A DNA stretch of 64,000 nucleotides from Streptomyces yatensis. Lineage in GTDB: Bacteria > Actinomycetota > Actinomycetes > Streptomycetales > Streptomycetaceae. This document shows positions 16,845-26,500 of this stretch, in pieces. The notes under the pieces are model-generated. The model saw only the letters and a program-made list of their open reading frames with translations. It was not told the DNA's origin and ran no database searches. Position 1 is the first letter of the stretch. Each line of letters starts with the position of its first letter. Location of the stretch: NCBI RefSeq assembly GCF_018069625.1, contig NZ_CP072941.1, positions 1,364,001-1,428,000 on the forward strand. Direction: 5' to 3'. The position numbers were made by a program, and so were the translations under genes.

Positions 16845-19800
16845 TTGCTGCCCATCACTGTGTTCACGGGGTTCACGGGCCTCGTCTCCGCCCCGTCCCG
16901 TGGGATCAGCGGTCTGCGGCTGCGCCTCGCGGACATCGCCGACGTCCTGCGCGACACCGGCGACCGGCGCTCCAGCCGGAGGGTGTGGGCCCGGGCCGGC
17001 CGGGCCCATGTGGAGGTCCTCGGGCTCACCGGCCACGGGGAGGGGCATGAGCGGCTGGCCCGCGCGGTGGAGGACGCGCTGCGGCGGGTGGCGGGCGTCA
17101 ACTGGGCCGGGGTGAACGCGGCGCTGGGCCAGGTGCTGGTCGACTTCGACGAGGACCAGCTCGGCCCCGAGGACGTACTGAAGGTGGTCGAGCGCGTCGA
17201 GGCGGCCCAGGGCACGGACGTGGACTCCTTTCCGGCGGGCCGTCCGCAGCCGCCGTTCGCCTCCGCGCCGGCGACGCTGGCCGCGACCGCGCTCGCCGCC
17301 GACTGCCTGGGCCTGGTGGCGGCCACGATCCGGCGGGTGTCGATGATGCCCGCGCTCTCCCCCGCACTGCGCGTCCCCCTGGTGATGGCGGAGATCCAGC
17401 CGCGGGTGCGCGGTCTGCTGGAGTCCCGGCTCGGCCGCGCCCAGGCCGACACCCTGATCGGCGTGTCGAACGCCGTGGTGCACGCCCTGACCAGGGGCGA
17501 GGCCCCGCTCGCCCTGGACGCGCTGCAGCGCGTGCTGCAACTCGCCGAGATCCGCGGCCGGCAGGTCGTATGGCAGAGCCGGGAGCCGGAGTTGGTGACC
17601 GGCGGCGACGGGCTCCCGGAGCGCTCGCACCCGCCCGCCCCCCGGCCCGCTCCCCTGCCGCACGGACCGGTGGAGACCTGTATCGACCGCACCTCCCTGG
17701 CCTCGCTGTCCGGTGCGGGCGGGCTGCTGGCGTGGACTCGCGACCCCGCGCAGGCCGCCAAGGCGCTGATGGCCACCGTGCCGAAGGCGGCCGCCATGGG
17801 GCGGGAGGCGTTCGCCGCCCGGCTGGGCGATGTGCTGGCGCGCGACGGTGTGGTGCCCATGGACGGCACCGCGCTGCGGCTGCTGGACCGCGTGTCGGCG
17901 GTGCTGATCGACGCGCGGGTGCTGTGCGCCGGCCGTCCGCGGTTGATGTCGGTCACCACCGTCGGCGACCTGGGCGAGGCCGAGGCGTGGAGCGCCGCGC
18001 AGTCCGTCCTGGACCGCCGCACGCTGCGGGAGCTGTCCGACGAGGGGCCCTGGACGCGCGGCCTCTGGCGGCTGGAGCGGCCCCACGACATCCCCGCGGC
18101 GATCCCGGCGAGCCCCTTGGCCCTGACCGCGGACCTGCACGGCGAGGACGGCCGGCGGCAGGCCCGGGTCCGGATCGGCTGTGAACTCGACCCGCTGGCC
18201 GACGCCGTGGTGGCGGCGGCCCGCTCCGGCGCGCGGCGTCTGGTGCTCACCGGACACGCCAGTACGGACGAGATCGCTCCCTGGGCCGACGAACTGCTCC
18301 CCCTCGGCACCTCGCTCCCCGACACCGTGCGCCGGCTCCAGGTCGAGGGCCACGGCGTGCTGGTGATCAGCGGCGAGGACGACGAGGCGCTCGGCGCGGC
18401 CGATCTCGGCGTCGCCGTCACGGCGCGCGGTGAGAGCCGGGTGTGCTGGTCGGCCGATCTGATCTGCCGCCCCGGGCTTCTTCACGCGTGGCGGGTGCTG
18501 CGGGCGCTGGAGGACGCGCGCTCGGTCAGCCGGCGCGCGGCGCGGCTGTCGATGGGCGGTTCCGCGCTCGGCGCGCTCATCGCCGCGGCGGGGACCCGGC
18601 CCGCGGTGGCCGGACTCGCCACCTCCCCGGTGTACAGCGCGGCGTTCCTGGCCGTGCTCGGCGGGATCGGCGCGGCGCGCCGGGTCGAGCGCCGCCCCCC
18701 GCCGCCGCCCCGTGTCCGCGGCAACTGGCATGCCCTGGGGGCGCGGGAGACCCTGAGCGTGCTGTGCGCGTTCCGGGAGAACGGGACGGAGCTGCCCGAC
18801 GCTTCGGGCGCGTCACGCGGCGCGGGTCCCGGCGCGCCGGGGGCCCTGTGGTCCGCCGGGGTGCGTCCGGTGCGCAAGGCCGCCGGGACGGTCGTACGGG
18901 CCGGGGCGCCCGGTGCCATGGGGGCGGCCTCCGCCCGGTTCGCGGCGCTGTACCGGAACACCGCCTCGCTGGTGAACGCGGTGCGCGAGGAGCTGCACGA
19001 TCCGCTCACCCCGGTGCTGGCGCTGGGCGCCGCGGCCTCGGCGGCGGTGGGATCCGGTGTGGACTCCTTCCTCGTCGTCAGCGTGATGGCGGGCAACGCG
19101 GTGATCAGCGGCGCACAGCGGCTGCGGGCCGAGCGCTCGCTGCGCGGCCTGCTGCTGAGCGAGCGGATGAACGGCCGGCTGGTCGACTGGGCGCCCGCGA
19201 TGCCCCTGGCGGACGGGGTGGCGGCGGACCGCGAGGTGTTCTTCGCGGGGCTGACCACCGCCCCGGTGCGCACGGTGGCCGCCGAGGAGCTGCGAGTCGG
19301 GGACATCATCGCGCTGCGGCCCTCGGACGTCGTACCGGCCGACGCCCGGCTGCTGGTCAGCGACCGGCTGGAGCTGGACGAGGCCGGACTCACCGGCGAG
19401 TCCGGCCCGGTGGCCAAGGACCCGGCCGCCACTCCGGGCGCCGACCTCGCGGACCGGTCCTGCATGGTCTACGAGGGCTGCACGGTGCTCGCCGGAACCG
19501 GATACGCCGTGGTCGTGGCCGCCGGACCGCAGACCGAGGCCGGGCGCGCCGCCGAACTGGCCGGACGCGCCACCGCGCCCATCGGGATCGAGGGCCGGCT
19601 GGCCGCGCTCACCAAGGTCGCGCTGCCCGCCACCGGCCTCGGCGGCGCCGCCGTCACCCTGCTGGGGCTGATGCGCGGGGTGCCGGTGCGCGAGGCGCTG
19701 TCCACCGGCGTGGCCATCGCGGTGGCCGCCGTGCCCGAGGGGCTGCCGCTGGTGGCCACGGTCGCGCAGTCCGCCGCGGCGCGCCGGCTCTCGCACCGCG

Positions 19801-21470
19801 GGGTGCTGACCCGCTCGGCGCGGGTGTTGGAGGCCCTGGGCCGGGTCGACGTCGTCTGCTTCGACAAGACCGGCACCCTGACCGAGGGCCGGCTGGCCGT
19901 GGCCCGGGTCGCCGGGTACGACCACGAGCTGCCGACCGGCAGTGCGCTGGGCAGGCGGCTGCTGCGTACGGCGGCCCGGGCCTGCCCCGAGCGCGAGGGC
20001 GGGCGGGCGCTGGCGCACGCCACCGACCAGGCCGTCATCGACGCGGCGGCCGCGCACTGCGACCGGGACGACGCCTGGTCTCCGGTCTCCGAGCTGCCCT
20101 TCGAGGCCAGCCGGGGATTCTCGGCGTCGCTGGGCACGGAGTCCGGGCGCCCGCATCTGGCGGTCAAGGGGGCACCGGAGATCGTGCTGGCCCGGTGTGC
20201 GTACGCCCTGAGTCCGGGGGCGGCGGGCGACACCGTGCCGCTGACCGCCGAGCGGCGGCACGCCACGGAGCGCCTGCTGTACTCGCTGGCCTCCGACGGG
20301 CTGCGGGTGCTGGCGGTGGCCGAGGCCCGGCCCGCCACGTCCGACACGCCGACGGCGGAGGTGGCCGGAATCGCCACGGAGCTCACGCTGCTGGGCTTCA
20401 TCGCCATCGCCGACACCACACGGCCGGGTGCCGCCGAGACCGTCAAGCGGCTGACCGACGCCGGGGTGCGCGTCGCCATGGTCACCGGCGACCATCCGAC
20501 CACGGCGGTCGCCATCGCCCGGGAGCTGGGCATCCCGGACGCCGAGCCGGTGCTCACCGGCGCGGAGCTGGACACCCTGCCCGAAGGCGAGCGGGTCGAG
20601 CGGATCGCCCGTACCACCGTCTTCGCCCGGGTCTCCCCCGAGCACAAGGTCCGTATCGTCCAGGCGCTGCGGCAGGCCGGGCAGGTGGTGGCCATGACCG
20701 GGGACGGGGTGAACGACGCGGCCGCCATCCGCCTCGCGGACATCGGCATCGGGCTGTCGGCCCATGGCTCCGCCTCGGCCCGCGCCGCCGCCGACCTGGT
20801 GCTCACCGACCCGGACCCGACCCGGATCCTCGACGCGCTGCAGGAGGGCAGGGCGCTGTGGCGCAGTGTGCGCGACGCGGTGGCGATCCTGGTCGGCGGG
20901 AACGCGGGGGAGGTCGCCTTCACCGTCCTGGGCGCGGCGGTGGCCGGGCGGGCGCCGCTGGGCACCCGTCAGCTGCTGCTGGTGAATCTGCTCACCGACA
21001 TGCTGCCCGCCCTGGCGGTGGCCCTGGCCCGGTCCCGGGAACAGAAGTCCGGTGAGGACCCGCTGGTCGGCGGCCCGGCGTCCGCGCTGTTCGGCTCCGA
21101 TCTGGGGCGCATCCTCGCGGTGCGCGGCAGTGCCACCGCGCTGGGCGCCGCCGCGGCCTGGCAGTGCGGGCGGATGACGGGCCGGGACCGGCGGGCGAGC
21201 ACCATGGGGCTCGCGGCGCTGGTCGGCACCCAGCTGGGCCAGACGTTCATGACGGACTGGCACAGTCCCCTGGTGCTGGTCACCAGCGTCGCCTCGGCGG
21301 CCACGCTGTTCGCCATCGTGGAGACCCCGGTGGTCAGCCACTTCTTCGGCTGTACGCCCCTGGGCCCGATGGCCTGGTCGGTCGTCGGCACGTGCTCGGC
21401 CGCCGCCACTTTGGGCGCGGCCGTCGCGCCACGGCTGCTCTTCCCCCGGCGGCCGCCGCTCGCGGTCTGA
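16845..21470 (+). CDS. Giant CtpI-like P-type cation ATPase
   Basis: 1541 aa, about twice a normal P-type ATPase. The C-terminal half is complete: phosphatase loop LTGES near 850, PEGLP in the membrane, phosphorylation site DKTGTL near 1007, nucleotide domain KGAPE, TGDHPTT and hinge GDGVNDA near 1286, then C-terminal membrane helices. PEGLP rather than CPC argues against a typical copper or zinc pump. The N-terminal half looks like a decayed duplicate, for example ISGEDDEALGAADLGVAV near 505 against the hinge motif. TTG 16845 is used because GGGGAG lies upstream at good spacing. Mycobacterial CtpI has a similar size; substrate unknown. Confidence 0.9.
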   Translation: MLPITVFTGFTGLVSAPSRGISGLRLRLADIADVLRDTGDRRSSRRVWARAGRAHVEVLGLTGHGEGHERLARAVEDALRRVAGVNWAGVNAALGQVLVDFDEDQLGPEDVLKVVERVEAAQGTDVDSFPAGRPQPPFASAPATLAATALAADCLGLVAATIRRVSMMPALSPALRVPLVMAEIQPRVRGLLESRLGRAQADTLIGVSNAVVHALTRGEAPLALDALQRVLQLAEIRGRQVVWQSREPELVTGGDGLPERSHPPAPRPAPLPHGPVETCIDRTSLASLSGAGGLLAWTRDPAQAAKALMATVPKAAAMGREAFAARLGDVLARDGVVPMDGTALRLLDRVSAVLIDARVLCAGRPRLMSVTTVGDLGEAEAWSAAQSVLDRRTLRELSDEGPWTRGLWRLERPHDIPAAIPASPLALTADLHGEDGRRQARVRIGCELDPLADAVVAAARSGARRLVLTGHASTDEIAPWADELLPLGTSLPDTVRRLQVEGHGVLVISGEDDEALGAADLGVAVTARGESRVCWSADLICRPGLLHAWRVLRALEDARSVSRRAARLSMGGSALGALIAAAGTRPAVAGLATSPVYSAAFLAVLGGIGAARRVERRPPPPPRVRGNWHALGARETLSVLCAFRENGTELPDASGASRGAGPGAPGALWSAGVRPVRKAAGTVVRAGAPGAMGAASARFAALYRNTASLVNAVREELHDPLTPVLALGAAASAAVGSGVDSFLVVSVMAGNAVISGAQRLRAERSLRGLLLSERMNGRLVDWAPAMPLADGVAADREVFFAGLTTAPVRTVAAEELRVGDIIALRPSDVVPADARLLVSDRLELDEAGLTGESGPVAKDPAATPGADLADRSCMVYEGCTVLAGTGYAVVVAAGPQTEAGRAAELAGRATAPIGIEGRLAALTKVALPATGLGGAAVTLLGLMRGVPVREALSTGVAIAVAAVPEGLPLVATVAQSAAARRLSHRGVLTRSARVLEALGRVDVVCFDKTGTLTEGRLAVARVAGYDHELPTGSALGRRLLRTAARACPEREGGRALAHATDQAVIDAAAAHCDRDDAWSPVSELPFEASRGFSASLGTESGRPHLAVKGAPEIVLARCAYALSPGAAGDTVPLTAERRHATERLLYSLASDGLRVLAVAEARPATSDTPTAEVAGIATELTLLGFIAIADTTRPGAAETVKRLTDAGVRVAMVTGDHPTTAVAIARELGIPDAEPVLTGAELDTLPEGERVERIARTTVFARVSPEHKVRIVQALRQAGQVVAMTGDGVNDAAAIRLADIGIGLSAHGSASARAAADLVLTDPDPTRILDALQEGRALWRSVRDAVAILVGGNAGEVAFTVLGAAVAGRAPLGTRQLLLVNLLTDMLPALAVALARSREQKSGEDPLVGGPASALFGSDLGRILAVRGSATALGAAAAWQCGRMTGRDRRASTMGLAALVGTQLGQTFMTDWHSPLVLVTSVASAATLFAIVETPVVSHFFGCTPLGPMAWSVVGTCSAAATLGAAVAPRLLFPRRPPLAV

Positions 21471-21636
21471 ACACACCACCCGGGAAACCGGATATCTCCG
21501 GCGTTTCTTAACCTCAGCTTTCCTTCCATTCACCGGACGCTCACCCGGTGTGCGCCACCCGCTTCCCGACGCGGGTCAGGCTACGGACGGAAGCGGATGC
21601 CTCGCTTCCGCTCGTGTTCCGTCCAGTGAGGTACTC

Positions 21637-21765
21637 ATGGCCCACATTCTGACGACCGTCCTGGTCAAGCTGGCCCAGATCGCGCTGGAGGCGTTTGTCG
21701 CCCAGCTCGTGAAGACGCTGGTGACCTCGACCTTCCGTCCGGCCGCCGCTCCGGCCGCCGCCTGA
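21637..21765 (+). CDS. 42-aa hydrophobic/amphipathic peptide
   Basis: Begins MAHILTTVLVKLAQIALEAF, continues with VAQLVKTLVTSTF and ends in an Ala/Pro tail. It is one potential helix, with Lys spaced along an otherwise aliphatic face. GTGAGG sits 5 nt before the ATG and a perfect GC-rich hairpin begins 2 nt after the stop, so the unit looks like a self-contained gene. It follows the P-type ATPase by 166 bp on the same strand. Function unknown; a membrane-associated regulator of the pump or a toxin-like peptide are both conceivable. Confidence 0.6.
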   Translation: MAHILTTVLVKLAQIALEAFVAQLVKTLVTSTFRPAAAPAAA

Positions 21766-21766
21766 T

Positions 21767-21788
21767 ACGGCCGGCACCCGCCGGCCGT
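21767..21788 (+). terminator. Hairpin after the 42-aa peptide gene
   Basis: Perfect 9-bp stem ACGGCCGGC / GCCGGCCGT with a 4-nt loop, directly after the stop codon. There is no T-run, as is common for Streptomyces terminators. Confidence 0.7.
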
Positions 21789-21922
21789 CCGGGGTGACGT
21801 CCCCAGGGACGGCACCCCGCCACCATCATCGAGGCCCGGAAGCGCCGCGACGCTCCCGGGCCTTCCGCAAGCTGTGGCGCCACGCGGCCCCGCTCCGTGC
21901 GGCCCGGCTCAGCGCGACGCAC

Positions 21923-22921
21923 TCAGTGGCCGTACGACGCCGCCCGGTGCACCGGGCCGTGGGCGGTCGGGCAGTGCTCCCCGTCCTCGCCTCCCCGCGC
22001 GGCGGGGTCCTCCAGATGGTCGACCTGAAGCGTGGTGTGGGTGATCCCGTACTCACCGCTCAGCACCGCCTCCAGGTCCTCCCGGACCGCATGGCAGTCG
22101 CCGCCCGCCGCGACCAGGACATGCGCGGAGAGCGAGACCTCGCCCGAGGTGATCTGCCAGACATGCAGATCGTGCACCTCCGCCACCTGTCCATGGGCGA
22201 CGAGACGGCCGCCCACCTCATCGGGTTCGACCCCGGCCGGGGCGGCCTCCAGCAGCACCCGGCCGGAGGCGCGCAGCAGCTCCACACCCGCCTTGATCAT
22301 GAGGACGACCACCAGCAGACCGGCGATCGCGTCGGCGCGGGCGAAACCCGTGGTCACCACCACCAGCCCGGCGACGGCGGTGGCGATGAAGGCGTAGAGA
22401 TCATTGAGCACATGCTGGAAGGCGCCCTCGACATTGAGCGAGGAGCGGTTCGCCCTGGACATGCACCAGGCGGCCGCGAGATTCACCGCCACCCCGGCCA
22501 GCGCGGTGATCAGCACCAGACCGCCGGTCACCTCGGGCGGATCGATCAGCCGCCCCACACTCTCATAGCCGAGATAGGCGCCGAGCAGCAGCAGGGAAAG
22601 GCCATTGGCCTGGGCGGAAAGGATTTCCGACCGCTTGAGCCCATAGGTGTATCCGCCGCGTGCGGGGCGCGCCGAGAGCCGGATCGCGATGAGCGCGAGC
22701 ACGATGGAGGCGGCGTCGGTGAGCATATGGGCCGCGTCGGACAGCAGCGCCACGGAGCGGGCGATGATCCCGACGACGACCTCGACCGCCATGAAGCCGC
22801 TGATCAGCGCGAGGGCGAGGGACAGCCACCGGCGGTCGGCGTTCTCCGCCACCCCGTGGGCGTGGCCGCCGTGCCCAGCTCCGCCGCGCCCCTCGTCGGG
22901 TCCGTGCGCATGAGCTCCCAC
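21923..22921 (-). CDS. Cation diffusion facilitator (CzcD-type metal/H+ antiporter)
   Basis: 332 aa. A His-rich N-terminus (HAHGP, HGGHAHG) precedes six membrane helices. Metal-site motifs are visible: SDAAHMLTD in TM2 and FQHVLND in TM5. The C-terminal cytoplasmic domain has HDLHVWQITSG and VDHLED. This is the Zn/Co/Cd exporter family. GTG 22921 has AGGAGG 5 nt upstream. It lies next to cobN, so cobalt export is possible, but the family usually moves zinc. Confidence 0.92.
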   Translation of the reverse strand: MGAHAHGPDEGRGGAGHGGHAHGVAENADRRWLSLALALISGFMAVEVVVGIIARSVALLSDAAHMLTDAASIVLALIAIRLSARPARGGYTYGLKRSEILSAQANGLSLLLLGAYLGYESVGRLIDPPEVTGGLVLITALAGVAVNLAAAWCMSRANRSSLNVEGAFQHVLNDLYAFIATAVAGLVVVTTGFARADAIAGLLVVVLMIKAGVELLRASGRVLLEAAPAGVEPDEVGGRLVAHGQVAEVHDLHVWQITSGEVSLSAHVLVAAGGDCHAVREDLEAVLSGEYGITHTTLQVDHLEDPAARGGEDGEHCPTAHGPVHRAASYGH

Positions 22922-23203
22922 CGGCTCCTCCTCGGATCGTCTTCGGGACAGCGCAATTGAAACAGCACCGAGGGGAATTCACCAAAGGCTGCAATGGACA
23001 CGGTTATCAATAAACTTGCGCACCGGCGGCGAAGGTGCTTTATGAATGCGGCAATGCTTTTCATTTCGGAGTGCGAAAAGGGGGTGCGGCCGGGCCGCCC
23101 GGGCCCACCGCCGGGGAGTCGCTGACATGTGCGAGACCACGCCGATGCGGGTGAGACCGGCGCGCGGAAGGTGACCCGGCGGGGCGGAGCGCGTTGTCCG
23201 ACT

Positions 23204-23470
23204 ATGACGACGACGATGCGACGCCGTTCTCTCTCGCAGCCGAGCAGAGCGCTGGACCGGAGCACCGAAGGCGACGGAACGGTTCATCAGACCGTTCACA
23301 CATCCACATCCGTACCGATCTACGCGGCGCTCGTCGAGCGCTGGGCGTCCGCGGGGCGCGCGGTGCCCGGGCGCTACGACCGCGAGTGGACCGAACTGGT
23401 CAACTGTCCGCCCTGGCCGGACCGGATCCGGGCGGCGGCCCGCCCGGCGGCACGACCCTCCACCGACTGA
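23204..23470 (+). CDS. Small hypothetical protein
   Basis: 88 aa from ATG 23204. The N-terminus is basic and Thr/Ser-rich; the C-terminal half has the composed stretch VPIYAALVERWASAGRAVPG followed by YDREWTELVNCPPWP, which looks conserved rather than random. There is no clear ribosome-binding site, and an in-frame ATG at 23216 is an alternative. It is convergent with cobN. Upstream is 280 bp of AT-richer DNA without another gene. Confidence 0.45.
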   Translation: MTTTMRRRSLSQPSRALDRSTEGDGTVHQTVHTSTSVPIYAALVERWASAGRAVPGRYDREWTELVNCPPWPDRIRAAARPAARPSTD

Positions 23471-23506
23471 GCCACCGGTCGTACACCGGCTGGCTCATCT
23501 CGTCGT

Positions 23507-23547
23507 GCGGGGGCGCGGACACGCGGGACACGCCCACTCGCCCCCGC
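23507..23547. terminator. Hairpin between the small ORF and cobN
   Basis: Perfect 9-bp arms GCGGGGGCG (23507-23515) and CGCCCCCGC (23539-23547) around a 23-nt loop, in the gap between two convergent genes. It could act in both directions. Confidence 0.55.
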
Positions 23548-23555
23548 GGACGTGC

Positions 23556-26500
23556 CTACTCGTCCCCGCCCTCCAGGCCGCCCTCCGTCTCCAGATACAG
23601 CTCCCGCACCCGCTCCAGCACCTCCGGGTCGGGCTCGTCCCACAGCCCGCGGCTCTCGGCCTCCAGCAGCCGCTCGGCCATGCCGTGCAGCGCCCAGGGG
23701 TTGGCCTCCTCCAGGAAGGCGCGGTTCTCCGGGTCGAGCAGATAGGTCTGGGCGAGCTTGTCGTACATCCAGTCGGCGACCACGCCCGTGGTCGCGTCGT
23801 AGCCGAAGAGGTAGTCGACCGTCGCGGCGAGCTCGAAGGCGCCCTTGTAGCCGTGGCGGCGCATCGCCTCGATCCAGCGCGGGTTGACCACCCGGGCGCG
23901 GAAGACCCGTGAGGTCTCCTCGTGGAGGGTGCGGGTGCGGACCGTCTCGGGGCGGGTGGAGTCGCCGATGTACGCGGCGGGTGCGGTGCCCTTGAGCGCG
24001 CGCACGGTGGCCACCATGCCGCCGTGGTACTGGAAGTAGTCGTCGGAGTCGGCGATGTCGTGCTCGCGGGTGTCGGTGTTCTTGGCCGCGACCGCGATCC
24101 GGCGGTAGGCGCTCTCCATCTCGGCCCGCGCCGGCCGCCCCTCCAGACCGCGCCCGTAGGCGTAGCCGCCCCAGACCGTGTAGACCTCGGCGAGGTCGGC
24201 GTCGGTGCGCCAGTCGCGGCTGTCGATGAGCTGGAGCAGCCCGGCGCCGTAGGTGCCGGGGCGGGAGCCGAAGATCCGGGTGGTGGCGCGGCGCTCGTCA
24301 CCGTGTGCGGCGAGGTCGGCTCGGGTGTGCGCCCGGATGTAGTTGTCCTCGTCGCTCTCCTCCAGGGAGGCGGCGAGCCGGACGGCGTCGTCCAGCAGCC
24401 CGACGACGTGGGGGAAGGCGTCCCGGAAGAAGCCGCTGATGCGCAGGGTGACGTCGACGCGCGGGCGGCCCAGCTGGTCGAGCGGCACGGGTTCCAGGCC
24501 CGTCACCCGGCGCGAGGCGTCGTCCCACACCGGCCGGACACCCAGCAGCGCCAGCGCCTCGGCCACATCGTCGCCGGAGGTGCGCATCGCGCTCGTGCCC
24601 CACAGCGAGAGGCCGACGGACTTCGGCCACTGGCCGTCGTTGTCGGCGCGGTAGCGCTCCAGGAGCGAATCGGCGAGAGCCTGGCCGGTCTCCCAGGCCA
24701 GCCTGCTGGGCACGGCCTTGGGGTCGACGGAGTAGAAGTTGCGGCCGGTCGGCAGGACGTTGACCAGTCCGCGCAAGGGCGAGCCGGAGGGCCCCGCGGG
24801 GACGAACCCGCCGGCGAGGGCGTGGACGGCGTGGTCGATCTCGTCCGTCGTGGCCGCCAGCCGGGGGACGACCTCGCGGGCGGCGAAGTCGAGAATCGCG
24901 GAGACGGCGGGGCGCTGCTCCTCGGGCAGGGTGAGGACGGCCTTCTCGACGGCCTCCGGGGCCCATTCGGCGTCCTCCATCGCCTGGACCAGTCCGCGGG
25001 CCCGCTCCTCGGCCTCGTCGGCGCCGGTGCGGGTGGCGGCCGACTCGTCGAGGCCGAGCGCCTCGCGCAGGCCGGGGAGTGCGGACGTACCGCCCCAGAT
25101 CTGGCGGGCGCGGAGGATGGCCAGCACCAGGTTGACGCGCGCGGGCCCGGCCGGGGCCGTGCCCAGGACATGCAGTCCGTCGCGGATCTGGGCGTCCTTG
25201 ACCTCGCACAGCCAGCCGTCGACGTGCAGCAGGAAGTCGTCGAAGCCGTCGTCGTCCGGCCGGTCCTCCAGGCCCAGGTCGTGGTCGAGCCGGGCGGCCT
25301 GGATGAGGGTCCAGATCTGGGCGCGGATGGCGGGGAGCTTGGCCGGGTCCATCGCGGAGATGGCGGCGTACTCGTCGAGGAGCTGCTCCAGCCGCGCGAT
25401 GTCGCCGTAGGAGTCGGCGCGGGCCATCGGCGGGACGAGGTGGTCGACGAGGGTGGCGTGGACGCGGCGCTTGGCCTGGGTGCCCTCGCCCGGGTCGTTG
25501 ACCAGGAAGGGGTAGACGAGCGGCAGATCGCCGAGCGCGGCGTCGGGGCCGCAGGCGGCGGACAGTCCGGCGTTCTTGCCCGGCAGCCACTCCAGGTTGC
25601 CGTGTTTGCCCAGGTGGACCATGGCGTCGGCGCCGAAGCCGCCGTCGGCGCGGGGGGTGGCCATCCAGCGGTAGGCGGCCAGGTAGTGGTGCGAGGGCGG
25701 CAGATCGGGGTCGTGGTAGATGGCGATGGGGTTCTCGCCGAAGCCGCGCGGGGGCTGGATGACCACCAGGAGGTTGCCGCGGCGCAGCGCGGCCAGCACG
25801 ATCTCGCCCTCCGGGTCGCGGCTGGTGTCGACGAACATCTGGCCGGGCGGCGGGCCCCAGTGCTCCTCGACCGCGTCCCGCAGCTCCCGCGGCAGCGTGG
25901 CGTACCAGCGGCGGTAGTCGGCGGCCGGGACGCGCACGGGGTTGCGGGCGAGCTGCTCCTCGGTGAGCCACTCCTGGTCGTGGCCGCCCGCCTCGATGAG
26001 GGCGCGGATCAGGTCGTCGCCGTCGCCGGAGACCAGGCCCGGGAGCGCGTCGGGCCCGTCCTCGGGGCCCAGGTCGTAACCATCGGCGCGCAGCCGGCGC
26101 AGCAGGGCGACGGCGCTCGCGGGCGTGTCGAGGCCGACGGCGTTGCCGATCCGGGAGTGCTTGGTGGGGTAGGCGGAGAGGACGAGCGCCAGGCGCTTGT
26201 CGGCGGCGGGGATATGGCGGAGCCGGGCGTGTCGTACCGCGATTCCGGCGACCCGCGCGGCGCGTTCGGCATCGGCGGCGTAGACCGGCAGGCCGTCCTC
26301 GTCGACCTCCTTGAACGAGAACGGCACGGTGATCAGCCGTCCGTCGAACTCGGGGACGGCGACCTGGGTCGCGGCGTCCAGCGGGGAGAGCCCCTCGTCG
26401 TTCTCCTCCCACGCGGCGCGCGACGAGGTCAGGCACAGCGCCTGCAGGACGGGCACGTCGAGCGCGGCGAGCGCGCCCGCGTCCCACGCCTCGTCGTCGC

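Noticed and set aside
23030..23075. Zur-like site upstream of the CDF exporter (TGAAAAGCATT on the minus strand)
   Set aside because: Only one half resembles the Zur consensus and it is about 140 bp from the start; not enough to call.
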